Shown in pieces: positions 7,137 to 16,500 of a stretch of DNA of 24,994 nt. The notes beneath the pieces are model-generated. The model was not told where the DNA came from. It saw only the letters and a program-made list of their open reading frames with translations, and did no database searches. Position 1 is the first letter of the stretch. Each line of letters begins with the position of its first letter. The stretch lies in the NCBI GenBank assembly GCA_903822375.1, contig CAIJOU010000744.1:1-24994 (forward strand). The letters run 5' to 3'. The DNA is from Candidatus Hydrogenedentota bacterium (lineage in GTDB: Bacteria; Hydrogenedentota; Hydrogenedentia; Hydrogenedentales; CAITNO01). The translations under genes were made by a program, and so were the position numbers.

Positions 7137-8597
7137 ATGGCGTTTGGTGCAAAGGTGGCTGCCGTGGAGTTCGCCGGCGACGAAGTGCGTGTCGTCGTGG
7201 CGAGTACCGGGCGAAGGCCTGAATTGTTGGAGGCCCATGCGGCCACGGCGGTCTACGAGACGCCGGAGGAACGGCACGACGCGCTGGGCAGGGCGCTCGA
7301 CGAGGTGCTGGGGCGCGTGCGCCGCCGGCCGTCGGCGTTTGTGCTCTGCGCCGATGCGTCGCGCGCCACCGTGCGCACGCTCGCTGTGCCCTTCCGCGGC
7401 GCCGGGCGCGTGGCCAAGGCGGTGCCGTTTGAGTTGGAGCCCCATCTCCCGTTCCCCCTTGAGGAACTGGCGCTGGACCACCGTTTCGTGGCCGAAATCG
7501 GCGGCGAGACCGAGGTGCTGGCTGTCGGCATGCGCCGCACGAACCTTGAAGAGCCGCTCGCGCTGCTCGAGGCTGCGGGCATTGAGCCCGAGGCGGTCAA
7601 TTTGGACGTCTGCGGCCTCACGGCGCTGTGGCGCGCAAGGCGTCACCCGGCCAAGGGGCTGGAGGCGGTGCTGCATCTGCGGGAGAACGGGGCCTGCATA
7701 GCCGTCCTGCACCAGCGTGCCCTCGCTTTCTTCCGGTACCTGCCGACCGGCGGCCCGGCGTTGCGCGAAAATCCCGCCCGCATGGCGCGGGAGGTGCAGA
7801 ACACGCTGCGCTCTTTCATGGCCCAGTGGCGCGGCGGCGGCGAGATAGCCGAACTCAACCTGACCGGCGCCGACCTCACGCCGGAGGAGGTGGAGGCGTT
7901 CAGTCAGGCGCTCAATCTGCCCGTCATCCCCTCGGTGATGCTGGACGGCGTGCGCGGCGGGAGGGTCATTCTCCACCGCGACGGCGACAGCGCCCGCTTC
8001 AACCGTTGGGAGTCCGCCCTTGGCGTGGCCTGCGCCGCGTCGGGCTCGGAATTCTCCTTTGATTTGCTCCAGTCGGAACGGACCTGGGAGCGCTCGGCGG
8101 GCGGGCTGGTGGCGCACCTCCTGTTCTCGGCGTGCATTGGCCTGGTCCTCGTGCTCGGGTGGGGCTTCTACTACTACGGCACGGCGTCCCGCAACCGGCA
8201 TGTGACCGAAGAAATTCGCGCCAAAATAGAGCAGCTCAAGGGCGAGATTGACACCATGTCGAAGGCCGGACTGGGTCCCGATGTGGATGTCACCCCCTTC
8301 GGCGACCCCCCCGTTATCGACCTGCTCAAGGAAATCGGCGCGCGCATGCCGGCAAACAAGGTGACCGTGACCGAGGTGAAGATCGCGCCGCCCGGCGCGC
8401 AGAGCCCGTGGCTTTCCATTTCCGGCGAGACGCCCAACGCGGCGGACTTTAACCAGGTGTTTGAAGATTTGAAGAAATCGTCCATGTTCAAAGTGGCCGA
8501 CGATGCCAACATCAAGCTGCAGGGGGCAAAGACCTTCTTCCGCGTGCGCGCGGTGCGGCCACAAGAGGAGGTGAGCACCAATGAAGCAAAACCTTGA
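7137..8597 (+). CDS. gspL: Type II secretion protein GspL (PilM/PilN-like fusion)
   Basis: GspL is the bitopic inner-membrane component whose cytoplasmic actin-like domain holds GspE. The 486-residue protein has an N-terminal cytoplasmic region (1-320) starting with a degenerate actin-fold beta motif (FGAKVAAVEF). It contains RTLAVPFRGAGRVAKAV and PFELEPHLPFPLEEL, typical of PilM/GspL. One membrane segment lies at about 323-347, preceded by FDLLQSERTWER as in PilN-like junctions. A periplasmic part with a short coiled coil (VTEEIRAKIEQLKGEI) and a ferredoxin-like domain ending about residue 475 follows. GGAG (7126-7129) sits 7 bp before ATG. A 75-bp gap separates it from gspK, the largest in the operon, and it overlaps gspM by 17 bp. 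Confidence 0.88.
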   Translation: MAFGAKVAAVEFAGDEVRVVVASTGRRPELLEAHAATAVYETPEERHDALGRALDEVLGRVRRRPSAFVLCADASRATVRTLAVPFRGAGRVAKAVPFELEPHLPFPLEELALDHRFVAEIGGETEVLAVGMRRTNLEEPLALLEAAGIEPEAVNLDVCGLTALWRARRHPAKGLEAVLHLRENGACIAVLHQRALAFFRYLPTGGPALRENPARMAREVQNTLRSFMAQWRGGGEIAELNLTGADLTPEEVEAFSQALNLPVIPSVMLDGVRGGRVILHRDGDSARFNRWESALGVACAASGSEFSFDLLQSERTWERSAGGLVAHLLFSACIGLVLVLGWGFYYYGTASRNRHVTEEIRAKIEQLKGEIDTMSKAGLGPDVDVTPFGDPPVIDLLKEIGARMPANKVTVTEVKIAPPGAQSPWLSISGETPNAADFNQVFEDLKKSSMFKVADDANIKLQGAKTFFRVRAVRPQEEVSTNEAKP

Positions 8598-9141
8598 CAA
8601 GCGCGACCAGATCGGGCTCATCCTCGGCATTTTTGCCGTCACCCTGGTGCTGATGCTCGCCCTGTACATTCCGGCCGGGCCGCGGCGGTCCTGCCTCAAG
8701 TCGCAGTCGGCGCTCGAACAGGCGCGCACCGACCTGCAAACGCAGCAGATGGCCAAGATGGACGAGGCCGACCGTCTCTCCCGCCAGAAACAGCTCATGG
8801 AACTGCTGGCCAAGCGCCCCGCCGGTTTCGAAATGTTTGCCTATGTGGACGGGGTGCTCAACACCCAGGGGTTGCGCGACCGGGCCCAGCTCGACCAGTT
8901 CAAGCCGCGCAACGGATCGCCCAGCGAGCCGATGGTGCAGCTGCGCCTGGAGGGGGTTGGGTTCGACGAGATTATCAGCCTGTTCCACGGGCTCTATTCG
9001 AGCGGCTCCGTCATTGCCGTTTACAAGATGGAGTCCATGCGTCCCGCAGCCAGCCTCAAGGGTCTCGATTGCGACGTGACGCTCATGACGCTCACCGCAT
9101 CGGCCGCACCTGCGGCGTCGGCCGCGCCGCCGACCTCCTGA
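8581..9141 (+). CDS. gspM: Type II secretion protein GspM (PilO-like)
   Basis: GspM is the small bitopic partner of GspL in the inner-membrane platform. The 186-residue protein has a short cytoplasmic N-terminus (MKQNLDKRDQ), one membrane helix at about 11-31 (IGLILGIFAVTLVLMLALYI), a coiled-coil stretch at about 40-75 and a small periplasmic domain. It ends in an Ala/Pro-rich tail (SAAPAASAAPPTS). The sequence is weakly conserved; the call rests on size, topology and position directly after gspL. The start lies inside the gspL 3' end, with AGGAGG at 8566-8571. It is the last gene of the operon on this strand; the next gene converges on it. Confidence 0.8.
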   Translation: MKQNLDKRDQIGLILGIFAVTLVLMLALYIPAGPRRSCLKSQSALEQARTDLQTQQMAKMDEADRLSRQKQLMELLAKRPAGFEMFAYVDGVLNTQGLRDRAQLDQFKPRNGSPSEPMVQLRLEGVGFDEIISLFHGLYSSGSVIAVYKMESMRPAASLKGLDCDVTLMTLTASAAPAASAAPPTS

Positions 9142-9202
9142 GCGCGGGGGCAAAGCGGCGAAACGGGCGAAGGCTGAAGGGCAAGAGAAGTGAAGAGCCG
9201 GC

Positions 9203-9223
9203 GGGACGCCAACGCTCCCAGTG
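9203..9223. repeat. Possible dispersed intergenic motif, copy 1
   Basis: The 83-bp gap between convergent gspM and trpS contains GGGACGC (9203-9209), a 7-base spacer and CCCAGTG (9217-9223). The same two heptamers, with a 3-base spacer, occur just after the large surface-protein gene (17361-17377). No T-run follows, so a classical terminator is not evident. Two copies within one window are suggestive only. Confidence 0.3.
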
Positions 9224-9224
9224 T

Positions 9225-10289
9225 TCAGGCGCGGTAGAGTGAATGTCCGATGCCCATGGCGGCGCGGCAGGCCTCGACGGTCTCCAGCGCCACCGGGGTG
9301 ACGCGTTTGGCGTTCTCCCGCAGGAAGTCGCGCACAGAATCCTCGCTGTTGGCGGGGTCGTTGTAGCGCTCGATAATGGGCTCGTTGAACTTCGACACGC
9401 ACTCCGCAACGGTCTTCTTCAGGCCGCCGTAAAACTTGCCGCCCTTGCGGTACTGGTCGAGGAAGTCCAAGTAGACCTCCTGCGGGGCGAGCAGCGACAG
9501 CAGGCGGTAGAGCACGCCCACGCCGGACGGCATTTTGGGAATCACGAAATCGGGCTCACTGCTGTCCGTGTCGAGCGGGGCCGGCTCGGTCGTGGTGGGC
9601 ACCGCCTTGATCTTGCGCAGCACCGTGGCCGGGTCGTCCAGCAGGTCGATGGTGTTGTTCTCGCTCTTGCCCATCTTTTCCGAACCGTCTAGCCCCGGAA
9701 GGCGCAGTGCCTCGCGCCCGACCGAACGCGGCACGTTCAGCGTCTCGCCGAAGCGGCTGTTGAAGCGGATGGCCAGGTCCATCGCCATTTCCACATGCTG
9801 GCGCTGGTCGTCGCCCACGGGCACCACGTCGGCCTTCACGATGAGAATGTCCGCCGCCATCAGCACCGGATAGCCCAGCAGCCCGTAGGAAAGCGGGTTG
9901 CCCTCGGATTTCGGGTCCTCCTGCAGCTTGGACAGCTTGTCCTTATATGTTGTACCGCGTTCCAGGAAGCCGATGTTGGTGATCATGCCCAACAGCAGCG
10001 AAAGCTCGGCCGTGCAGGGCAGGTCGCTCTGGCGGTAGATGATGGAACGGATCGGGTCAAGCCCGCACGCGACATAGGTGCGCAGCATGTTGATCGTGTT
10101 GCCGTAGAAGTCCTGCCTGTCCGTGATTGTCGTCAGCGCGTGGTAGTCGGCGATGAAGTAATAGCAGGTCGCCGCATCCTCCTCCTGCAAACGCAGGAAA
10201 TGCTTGACCGCGCCGAAATAGTTGCCGTAATGCAGCCGGCCCGTCGGGCGGATGCCGGAAAGAATGACTTCGCGCTTTTTCGTGGACAT
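9225..10289 (-). CDS. trpS: Tryptophanyl-tRNA synthetase
   Basis: This cytoplasmic class I enzyme charges tRNA-Trp with tryptophan using ATP. From ATG 10289 it has 354 residues, a normal length. The HIGH-type motif is in PTGRLHYGNYFGA (about 15-27). The tryptophan-site and dimer regions include GYPVLMAADILI and PVGDDQRQHVEM. The KMSKS loop is present as GSEKMGKSENNT. The frame extends 18 codons further upstream, but ATG 10289 is preferred: AGGA lies 7 bp before it and family homology begins directly after it (MSTKKREVILSGIRPTG). The gene is transcribed alone, convergent with the secretion operon and divergent from the surface-protein gene. Confidence 0.97.
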   Translation of the reverse strand: MSTKKREVILSGIRPTGRLHYGNYFGAVKHFLRLQEEDAATCYYFIADYHALTTITDRQDFYGNTINMLRTYVACGLDPIRSIIYRQSDLPCTAELSLLLGMITNIGFLERGTTYKDKLSKLQEDPKSEGNPLSYGLLGYPVLMAADILIVKADVVPVGDDQRQHVEMAMDLAIRFNSRFGETLNVPRSVGREALRLPGLDGSEKMGKSENNTIDLLDDPATVLRKIKAVPTTTEPAPLDTDSSEPDFVIPKMPSGVGVLYRLLSLLAPQEVYLDFLDQYRKGGKFYGGLKKTVAECVSKFNEPIIERYNDPANSEDSVRDFLRENAKRVTPVALETVEACRAAMGIGHSLYRA

Positions 10290-10331
10290 GGGGGAAATCC
10301 TGTGTGTTCGGTAAAGGGGGAATCGGGCAAA

Positions 10332-10361
10332 AGAATAGCGCAATTCGGTTCGCCGTGTCCA
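10332..10361 (-). promoter_or_regulatory. Putative sigma-70-type promoter for trpS
   Basis: On the minus strand TGGACA (10356-10361; 5 of 6 to TTGACA) is followed after 18 bp by TATTCT (10332-10337; 4 of 6 to TATAAT). This sits 43 bp upstream of the trpS ATG and is the best promoter-like pair in the gap. It is a motif match only. Confidence 0.45.
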
Positions 10362-10364
10362 TTG

Positions 10365-10392
10365 CGGGACCGCATTTGCGATGACGGTCCCG
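10365..10392. promoter_or_regulatory. 8-bp inverted repeat in the trpS/surface-protein divergent region
   Basis: CGGGACCG (10365-10372) and CGGTCCCG (10385-10392) are perfect inverted arms around a 12-base centre. The centre itself can pair CAT with ATG with one bulged base. It lies directly upstream of the putative trpS -35 box and could be an operator or a hairpin; no T-run follows. Confidence 0.4.
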
Positions 10393-10431
10393 TCATTTCT
10401 GGAACGGCGGCCAGTGGCCGGCTCTGAAACA

Positions 10432-10443
10432 GTGCAATTGCAC
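10432..10443. promoter_or_regulatory. 12-bp perfect palindrome, operator-like
   Basis: GTGCAATTGCAC is a perfect 12-bp palindrome. It ends 3 bp upstream of the putative -35 box of the large surface-protein gene, a position typical of dimeric transcription-factor sites. No regulator is identified. Confidence 0.4.
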
Positions 10444-10446
10444 GGA

Positions 10447-10476
10447 TTGAAGAAGCCCTTGTGCCTCTGCGATACT
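10447..10476 (+). promoter_or_regulatory. Putative promoter of the large surface-protein gene
   Basis: TTGAAG (10447-10452), an 18-bp spacer and GATACT (10471-10476) form a weak sigma-70-like pair, each 4 of 6 to consensus. If real, transcription begins near 10483. That excludes the in-frame GTG at 10461 as a start and fits the downstream ATG 10569. Confidence 0.3.
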
Positions 10477-10553
10477 CAAGTAATCGAAAGGGGTTGTGCA
10501 TCCGGATTCCGGTCCAGAGCGATGCTGGAATGGCGGACGACAGCCATGACTTC

Positions 10554-10559
10554 GGGGAG
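10554..10559 (+). promoter_or_regulatory. Ribosome-binding site setting the surface-protein start
   Basis: GGGGAG lies 9 bp before ATG 10569 but abuts ATG 10560. The spacing therefore favours 10569, whose product begins with a clean signal peptide. Confidence 0.6.
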
Positions 10560-10568
10560 ATGTCTGTC

Positions 10569-13500
10569 ATGGTGGACGTAGTGTTGCGCCGGATGGGGGT
10601 GGCCTTCCTCTTATTGGCGGTGGTGCCGTGTCTCTGCACGGGCCCAGCGTTTGCCGTGGGCATCTTCCGGGTCAACGCGGCCTCAACGGCGGAAACGCCG
10701 GACGGCGCGACCTGGGACAGCGCCTACAAGACGCTTCAGGACGGCGCCGATGCGGCCAGCGCCGCCGCCGGCGGCGAGGTGTGGGTGGCGGGGGGCATCT
10801 ATATCGGCACCAGCTACCAGGTGGTCTCGGTGAACCAACACGTTTCGCTGTACGGCGGATTTGCAGGAAATGAGACTGTCCGTGAGCAGCGGGACTGGGT
10901 GGCGAACCCGGTCCTGATTGACGGCGAGAACAAACGCCAGTGCATTAACGGCTACGGTTCCAATACCTTCGATGGCCTCATTATCAGTCGCGGAACCGGG
11001 GGGCTGTTCGGCTCTTATTCGGCAACCGTAGCCAATTGCGTCTTCACCCAGAACTCCGGCAGCAGCTATGGCGCAATGTCGGTCGGCGGGGCCTCCTCCA
11101 TAACGAACTGCGTCTTCACGGCAAACAAGTGCACCGGGACCACGCAGACTTCCGGGGGTGGCGCAATAAAGTGCTATTCCGGCACCACCATTACGAACTG
11201 CACTTTCTCAAGGAATACTGCCAGCTACGGAGGCGCCATATACTATAACAGCGGGTACACTGACCCGCTTCGTGTAGTGAACTGTATTCTATGGGGAGAC
11301 AGCGCGGGCACTGGGCCCGAAATCTACAACAGCACGAGTTCTTACCCGGCCATTGTCTCCTATTCATGCATCCAGGGCGACTATTCGGGTACGTTCAACA
11401 TTGCTATCGACCCATCGTTTCTAGGTGGGCCGAACGGCGGGAGTGTACAACTCAAGGCTGACTCATCATGGTGCATCACCACGGGCACGTATGAGGGCGC
11501 GCCGGTTGCGGACTTGCTGAATCGTCCCCGGCCGCAGGGTTCGTACGTCAGTAGGGGTGCCTACCAGGGCGCCGTATCTTCGGCACAAGCAATGCCGCTC
11601 TCGATAAGTGTTAATCCCGCCAACGCTGGACGAACGTATCCCAGCCCGGGGCTTTACTATTTTGCTCCGGGGGACCCGGTCGTGCTGACAGTCCAGCCGT
11701 TCGGATTTCGCTTCGTGGAGTGGACTGGCAGCGTGAACAGCACAGATTCAGTGGCACTGATTGTAATGAAGGCCAGTGCTTCGATAACTGCGCAATTTGT
11801 GCAGGACATTACCTATGTAAATGCAGCGCAGGCTGGACCCGCCGACGGCAAGGGGTGGGAGACTGCCTTCAAGACGATTCAAGAAGGAGTGAATGCCGTC
11901 CCGGCATGCGGCGGCGCAGTATGGGTGGCACGTGGCATTTACACTGAACACACCCCCATGGTCATGCGGCCTGGCGTCAGTATCTATGGCAGCTTTGCGG
12001 GCAACGAAATCACAGCAAGTCAGCGCGACCTTGCGGGGGGCGTTTCGATCATCGACGGGACAGGGCTAAATCGCTGCGTCTATGGGGCGGACGATGCGGT
12101 GCTGGATGGTTTCACCGTGACGCACGGGCGGGCCTCGCAGGGTGCCGGGATGTACAATTATAAGACGTCTCCCACCGTTGTGAACTGCAGCTTCATCGCA
12201 AACAAATCGACAGTTGGAGAGGGCGGGGGCGTATACAACTACTCCTGTGCCCCGACTTTCAACAATTGTGTCTTTGCGCGCAACGAATGCGTCACCGGTG
12301 GCGGGGGAATGTATAACGACAGTTCCTCGCCCCGCCTCGTCACCTGCACGTTCAACTCCAATCACGCGGCCTACGGCGGGGGCATCTATGCATATTCAGG
12401 CGCCCCCCAGGTGCTGAACTGCATCCTGTGGGGCGATGTAGCCGCCGGTGGAGGTGGTGAAATCTACAACGATCAAGCGGGAACCACCGTACTTTACTCA
12501 TGCATCCAGGGTGGATATGCCGGTACCGGAAACACCGGCGCCGATCCACTTCTGGTGGACGCAAGCGGGGGCAGCCTGCAGCTTCGAGCCGGTTCGCCCT
12601 GTATAGACCAGTGCAGCGTAACCATTTCGCCCGCGACGGACTTGCTGGGTCGGCCACGCCCGCAGGGTATTTGGGTCGACATGGGTGCCTATGAAGGCGT
12701 TGTGAACGCAGACGACATAGTGACGCTCACCATCCAATCCACCCCGGAGAATAACGGAATCACGGAGCCTGCCCCAGGTGCCCACCAATATGTTCGCGGC
12801 GAAATGGTTCCGCTGGAGGCAAGGGGTGTCGGGCATCGGTTTGTGGGGTGGGGCGGCGATGTCACCGAAAGCCAACCGCGTACCGTAGTGTTGATGGAGG
12901 CGACAAAGACAGTAACGGCAGTATTTGCCGACAACATCGTGCACGTAAACGCCGCATCACAGTCGGGAACGCCCGACGGAGCCACATGGGACAGCGCCTT
13001 TCACACACTGCAAGAAGGCGCGGCCGCGGCCTACGCAGTCGGTGGCGGCGAAGTGTGGGTGGCGGGCGGGAACTACACCGCCGAAGCCAACCCCGTGCTC
13101 ACTATGAACCCCGGCGTCTTCATCTATGGTGGATTTGCCGGAACGGAAATGGCTCTTGAGACCCGCAACTGGAAAGTGTATTCCACCGTGATTGACGGAC
13201 AGGATGTGCATCGTTGCGTAGAGGGCGCAGATTATGCCCTGCTGGACGGATTTACGGTAACCCGGGGAAATTCTCTTTATGATCCTCATGATCCTGTTTC
13301 CGGGGTGGGGGGCGGCATGTGCAATGCCAGCGTATCGCCAACGGTGAGCAACTGCGCTTTTGTTGGAAATCATGCGGATTCGGGCGGCGGTGCCATGACA
13401 AATATAGGTTCCGCGGCCCATGTGGCAAACTGCTTCTTTGCAAGAAACCAGGCAAAGGGCTACGGATATTTTGCGGACTTCAGAGGCGGCGGCGCCATGA

Positions 13501-16500
13501 GCAACATAACGAGCCGACCGACTGTCACGTGCTGCACGTTCACAGCCAACATGTCTGGAGACGCCGGAGGTGCTGTCTGCAACTCTTATTCCACCGTTGA
13601 TATGGAAAACTGTGTCTTCACCCTGAATCAGGCCGACGGCAACGGCGGGGCGATGGTCGGACTGTTCGGCAACTGGGGCACCGTCACAAACTGCACCTTC
13701 TCGGGCAACAGCGCGCAAGGCACAGGCGGCGCTATCTACGATGCGTATTCGCAAATGAGGGTTTCGAACTGCATTCTCTGGGGTGATACAGGATTTCGCG
13801 GCAGTCCCGAGTTCTACTCCAACTACGCGGGCTATTACACAGACTTGATTGCCTACTCATGTGTGCAGGGCGGATTCACCGGCACGGGCAACATCAGTGC
13901 GGACCCACTGTTTGTGGGCGATTCCGGCGGCAGCGTGAAGCTGAGGCCCAATTCGCCCTGTGTGGACGCGGGCACCGTTGTAGGTGCGCCCGCCACGGAC
14001 ATTCTGGGTCAAATTCGGCCGACTGACACCGGCGTTGACATGGGGGCCTACGAAGGCACGGCGAGCCCCACCGATATCGTGGCGCTGACGGTCAGGACAA
14101 CACCGGAAGGATTCGGGCGAATGACGCCCACGGCGGGCAGGCATTATTTCACACGCGACGAGACGGCAATACTCAGCGCGACGGCAGTGGGATGCCGTTT
14201 CGGCCGGTGGTCCGGCGATGTTGACAGCGCCACGCCCGATATTTCACTGTTAATGGACAAGAACAAGACCGTTACGGCCGAATTTGTACCCTTCGTGGCT
14301 TACGTCGATCTGGCGGCGTCCGGAACCGGGGATGGCAAGTCATGGGGCTCGGCCTATACGTCACTTCAGGCGGCGGTGGATGCCGTGGCCGCCGGTGGCG
14401 GCGGGGAACTGTGGGTGGCCAAGGGGACCTACACTGCCGATACCGATCCCGTGCTTATCATGCAGCCGGGCGTGTTCCTCTTCGGCGGGTTCACGGGAGC
14501 GGAAGATACCCGCAGCCAGCGCGACTGGGAGGCCAATCGCACCGTAATTGACGGCAAGGACGGGCGGAGATGCGTTGTTGGCGCGAGTAATGCGCTACTG
14601 GATGGGTTCACCGTTACCGGCGGATATGCAGCCGTCTCCCAGAACGATGCCTATAAGGGCGGGGGCATGCTCAATGTCAGCGTGTCTCCCACCGTGGCCA
14701 ATTGCCTGTTCACGCACAATGCGGCCCGCTATGGCGCCGGCATGTTCAATCAGGACAACAACGCGGTCATAAAGAACTGTTTTTTTGCCGAGAACATTGC
14801 ATCCCGTTCCCAGAACTACACCGACGCGGCAAGCGCCACCTATGACGACTACAGCGTTGGCGGTGGAATGGAGAACGCAGGTGGGGCGCCGACCGTTACG
14901 GGGTGCGAGTTTAGCGGCAACATTGCCGCACTGGGCGGTGGGTTGGCTATCGACTATTCCGTCGCAACCGTCACAAAATGCGTCTTCAAGAACAATCAGG
15001 CCAGGGACCAAATCGGCTTCTATGGTTATGCCGGTGGCGGGGCAATCTGTAATATGAGCGCCCGGTCAACCATTCGCGAATGTGTATTCACTGAGAACCA
15101 AGACAGAGGCCGCAACCCATATGGGGGCGGGGGAGCCATTCTCAACACTTCGGACACGATCCCATCCTCACCGTCCCCGAACTCCCTTGTAACTCTGCTA
15201 AACTGCGTATTCACTAGGAACAGCGTCGCATACTACGGCGGCGCGGTATCCAGCATCTCCTATCCAACGCAGGTGATCAACTGCACGTTTCTGAACAACC
15301 ACGCTTCCTATGGCGAAGGAAATGCCGTCTATAGCGACTATTCGTCCACCTATTCATCAATGACCCGGTCAACGGTGGAGAACTGCATCCTTTGGGACAG
15401 CGTCAACTCGGATTTGCAACAAATAGCCGACTCCCTCTCCGCCACAGCCTATGCAATGCTGGTCACGTACTCCTGTGTCCAAGGCGGATACACCGGCACC
15501 GGCAACATTGACACCGATCCCCTATTCGCCGACCTTGAAACCGGCGACCTGCGCCTTTCGGCCGGTTCGCCGTGCATCGATTCGGGTACGGCGGAGGGCG
15601 CGCCGGAAGTGGACATGCTGGGTGTTCCGCGGCCGCAGGGCGCGGGTTTCGACATGGGCGCATACGAGTATGACATTACACCGCCCAACGCGCCGGTGAT
15701 CACCGGGCCGATCAGCGCGACCAACAATCCGCGACCGACCTTCACCTGGAAATCCGGCGGCAACGGCGACGCGGGATTGTACCGTTGCGGGTTCGCCGAG
15801 GGCTCGTGGATTGTCCAGGAAAGTGCCGATACCAAGTTCACGCCGTCTTCGGACCTGTCGGATGGCCAACATACTTTCTATGTGCAGGAGCGTGACATTA
15901 CGGGGAACTGGAGTGTCTCAGGCTCGCTGGCGGTGACAGTGGACACGGTTGCACCGAATGCGCCGCTGGTGCAGGGCGTGACTTCCCCGACCAAGAATCC
16001 CCGGCCCGCGTGGTCGTGGAGCAGCGGCGGCAACGGCTCGTTCTTGTACCGGTACGGCTATTCGGAAGGGACCTGGATAGCTTCGGATGTGACGGCGACC
16101 GATTTTGCGCCCAAGGAGAATCTTTCCGACGGCAGCCACGCGCTGTATGTGCAGGAGCGCGACGCGGCAGGCAACTGGAGCGGCTCGGGTTCTTTTGAAG
16201 TGACGGTGGACACCACGCCGCCGAACTCGCCTGTCGTTGCCGGGGCGGCTTCGCCGACGGCCAATGTCATGCCGGAGTGGACCTGGTCTTCGGGCGGCAA
16301 CGGCGGCATAGGACAGTACCGCTTTGGCTTTGCGGAGGGCGCATGGATGGTCGCCGCGGTGACAACCACAGCGTTCACACTTAACGCACCGCTTTCCGAC
16401 GGCAGTCACACATTCTTCGTTCAAGAGCGCGATGCGGCGGGCAACTGGAGCGCCTCGGGCAGCTTTACGTTGATCGTGGACGCCCACCCGCCGAACGCGC

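Noticed and set aside
5205..8813. Very long open frame (about 1200 codons) on the minus strand opposite gspJ, gspK, gspL and gspM
   Set aside because: It is antisense to four recognised genes, has no family motifs, and its His/Arg/Ala-rich composition is what GC-rich third positions produce on the opposite strand.
10461..10568. Upstream in-frame GTG (10461) and ATG (10530, 10560) starts for the surface protein
   Set aside because: These starts would place a long polar stretch before the signal peptide or lack a spaced ribosome-binding site; ATG 10569 has GGGGAG at 9 bp.
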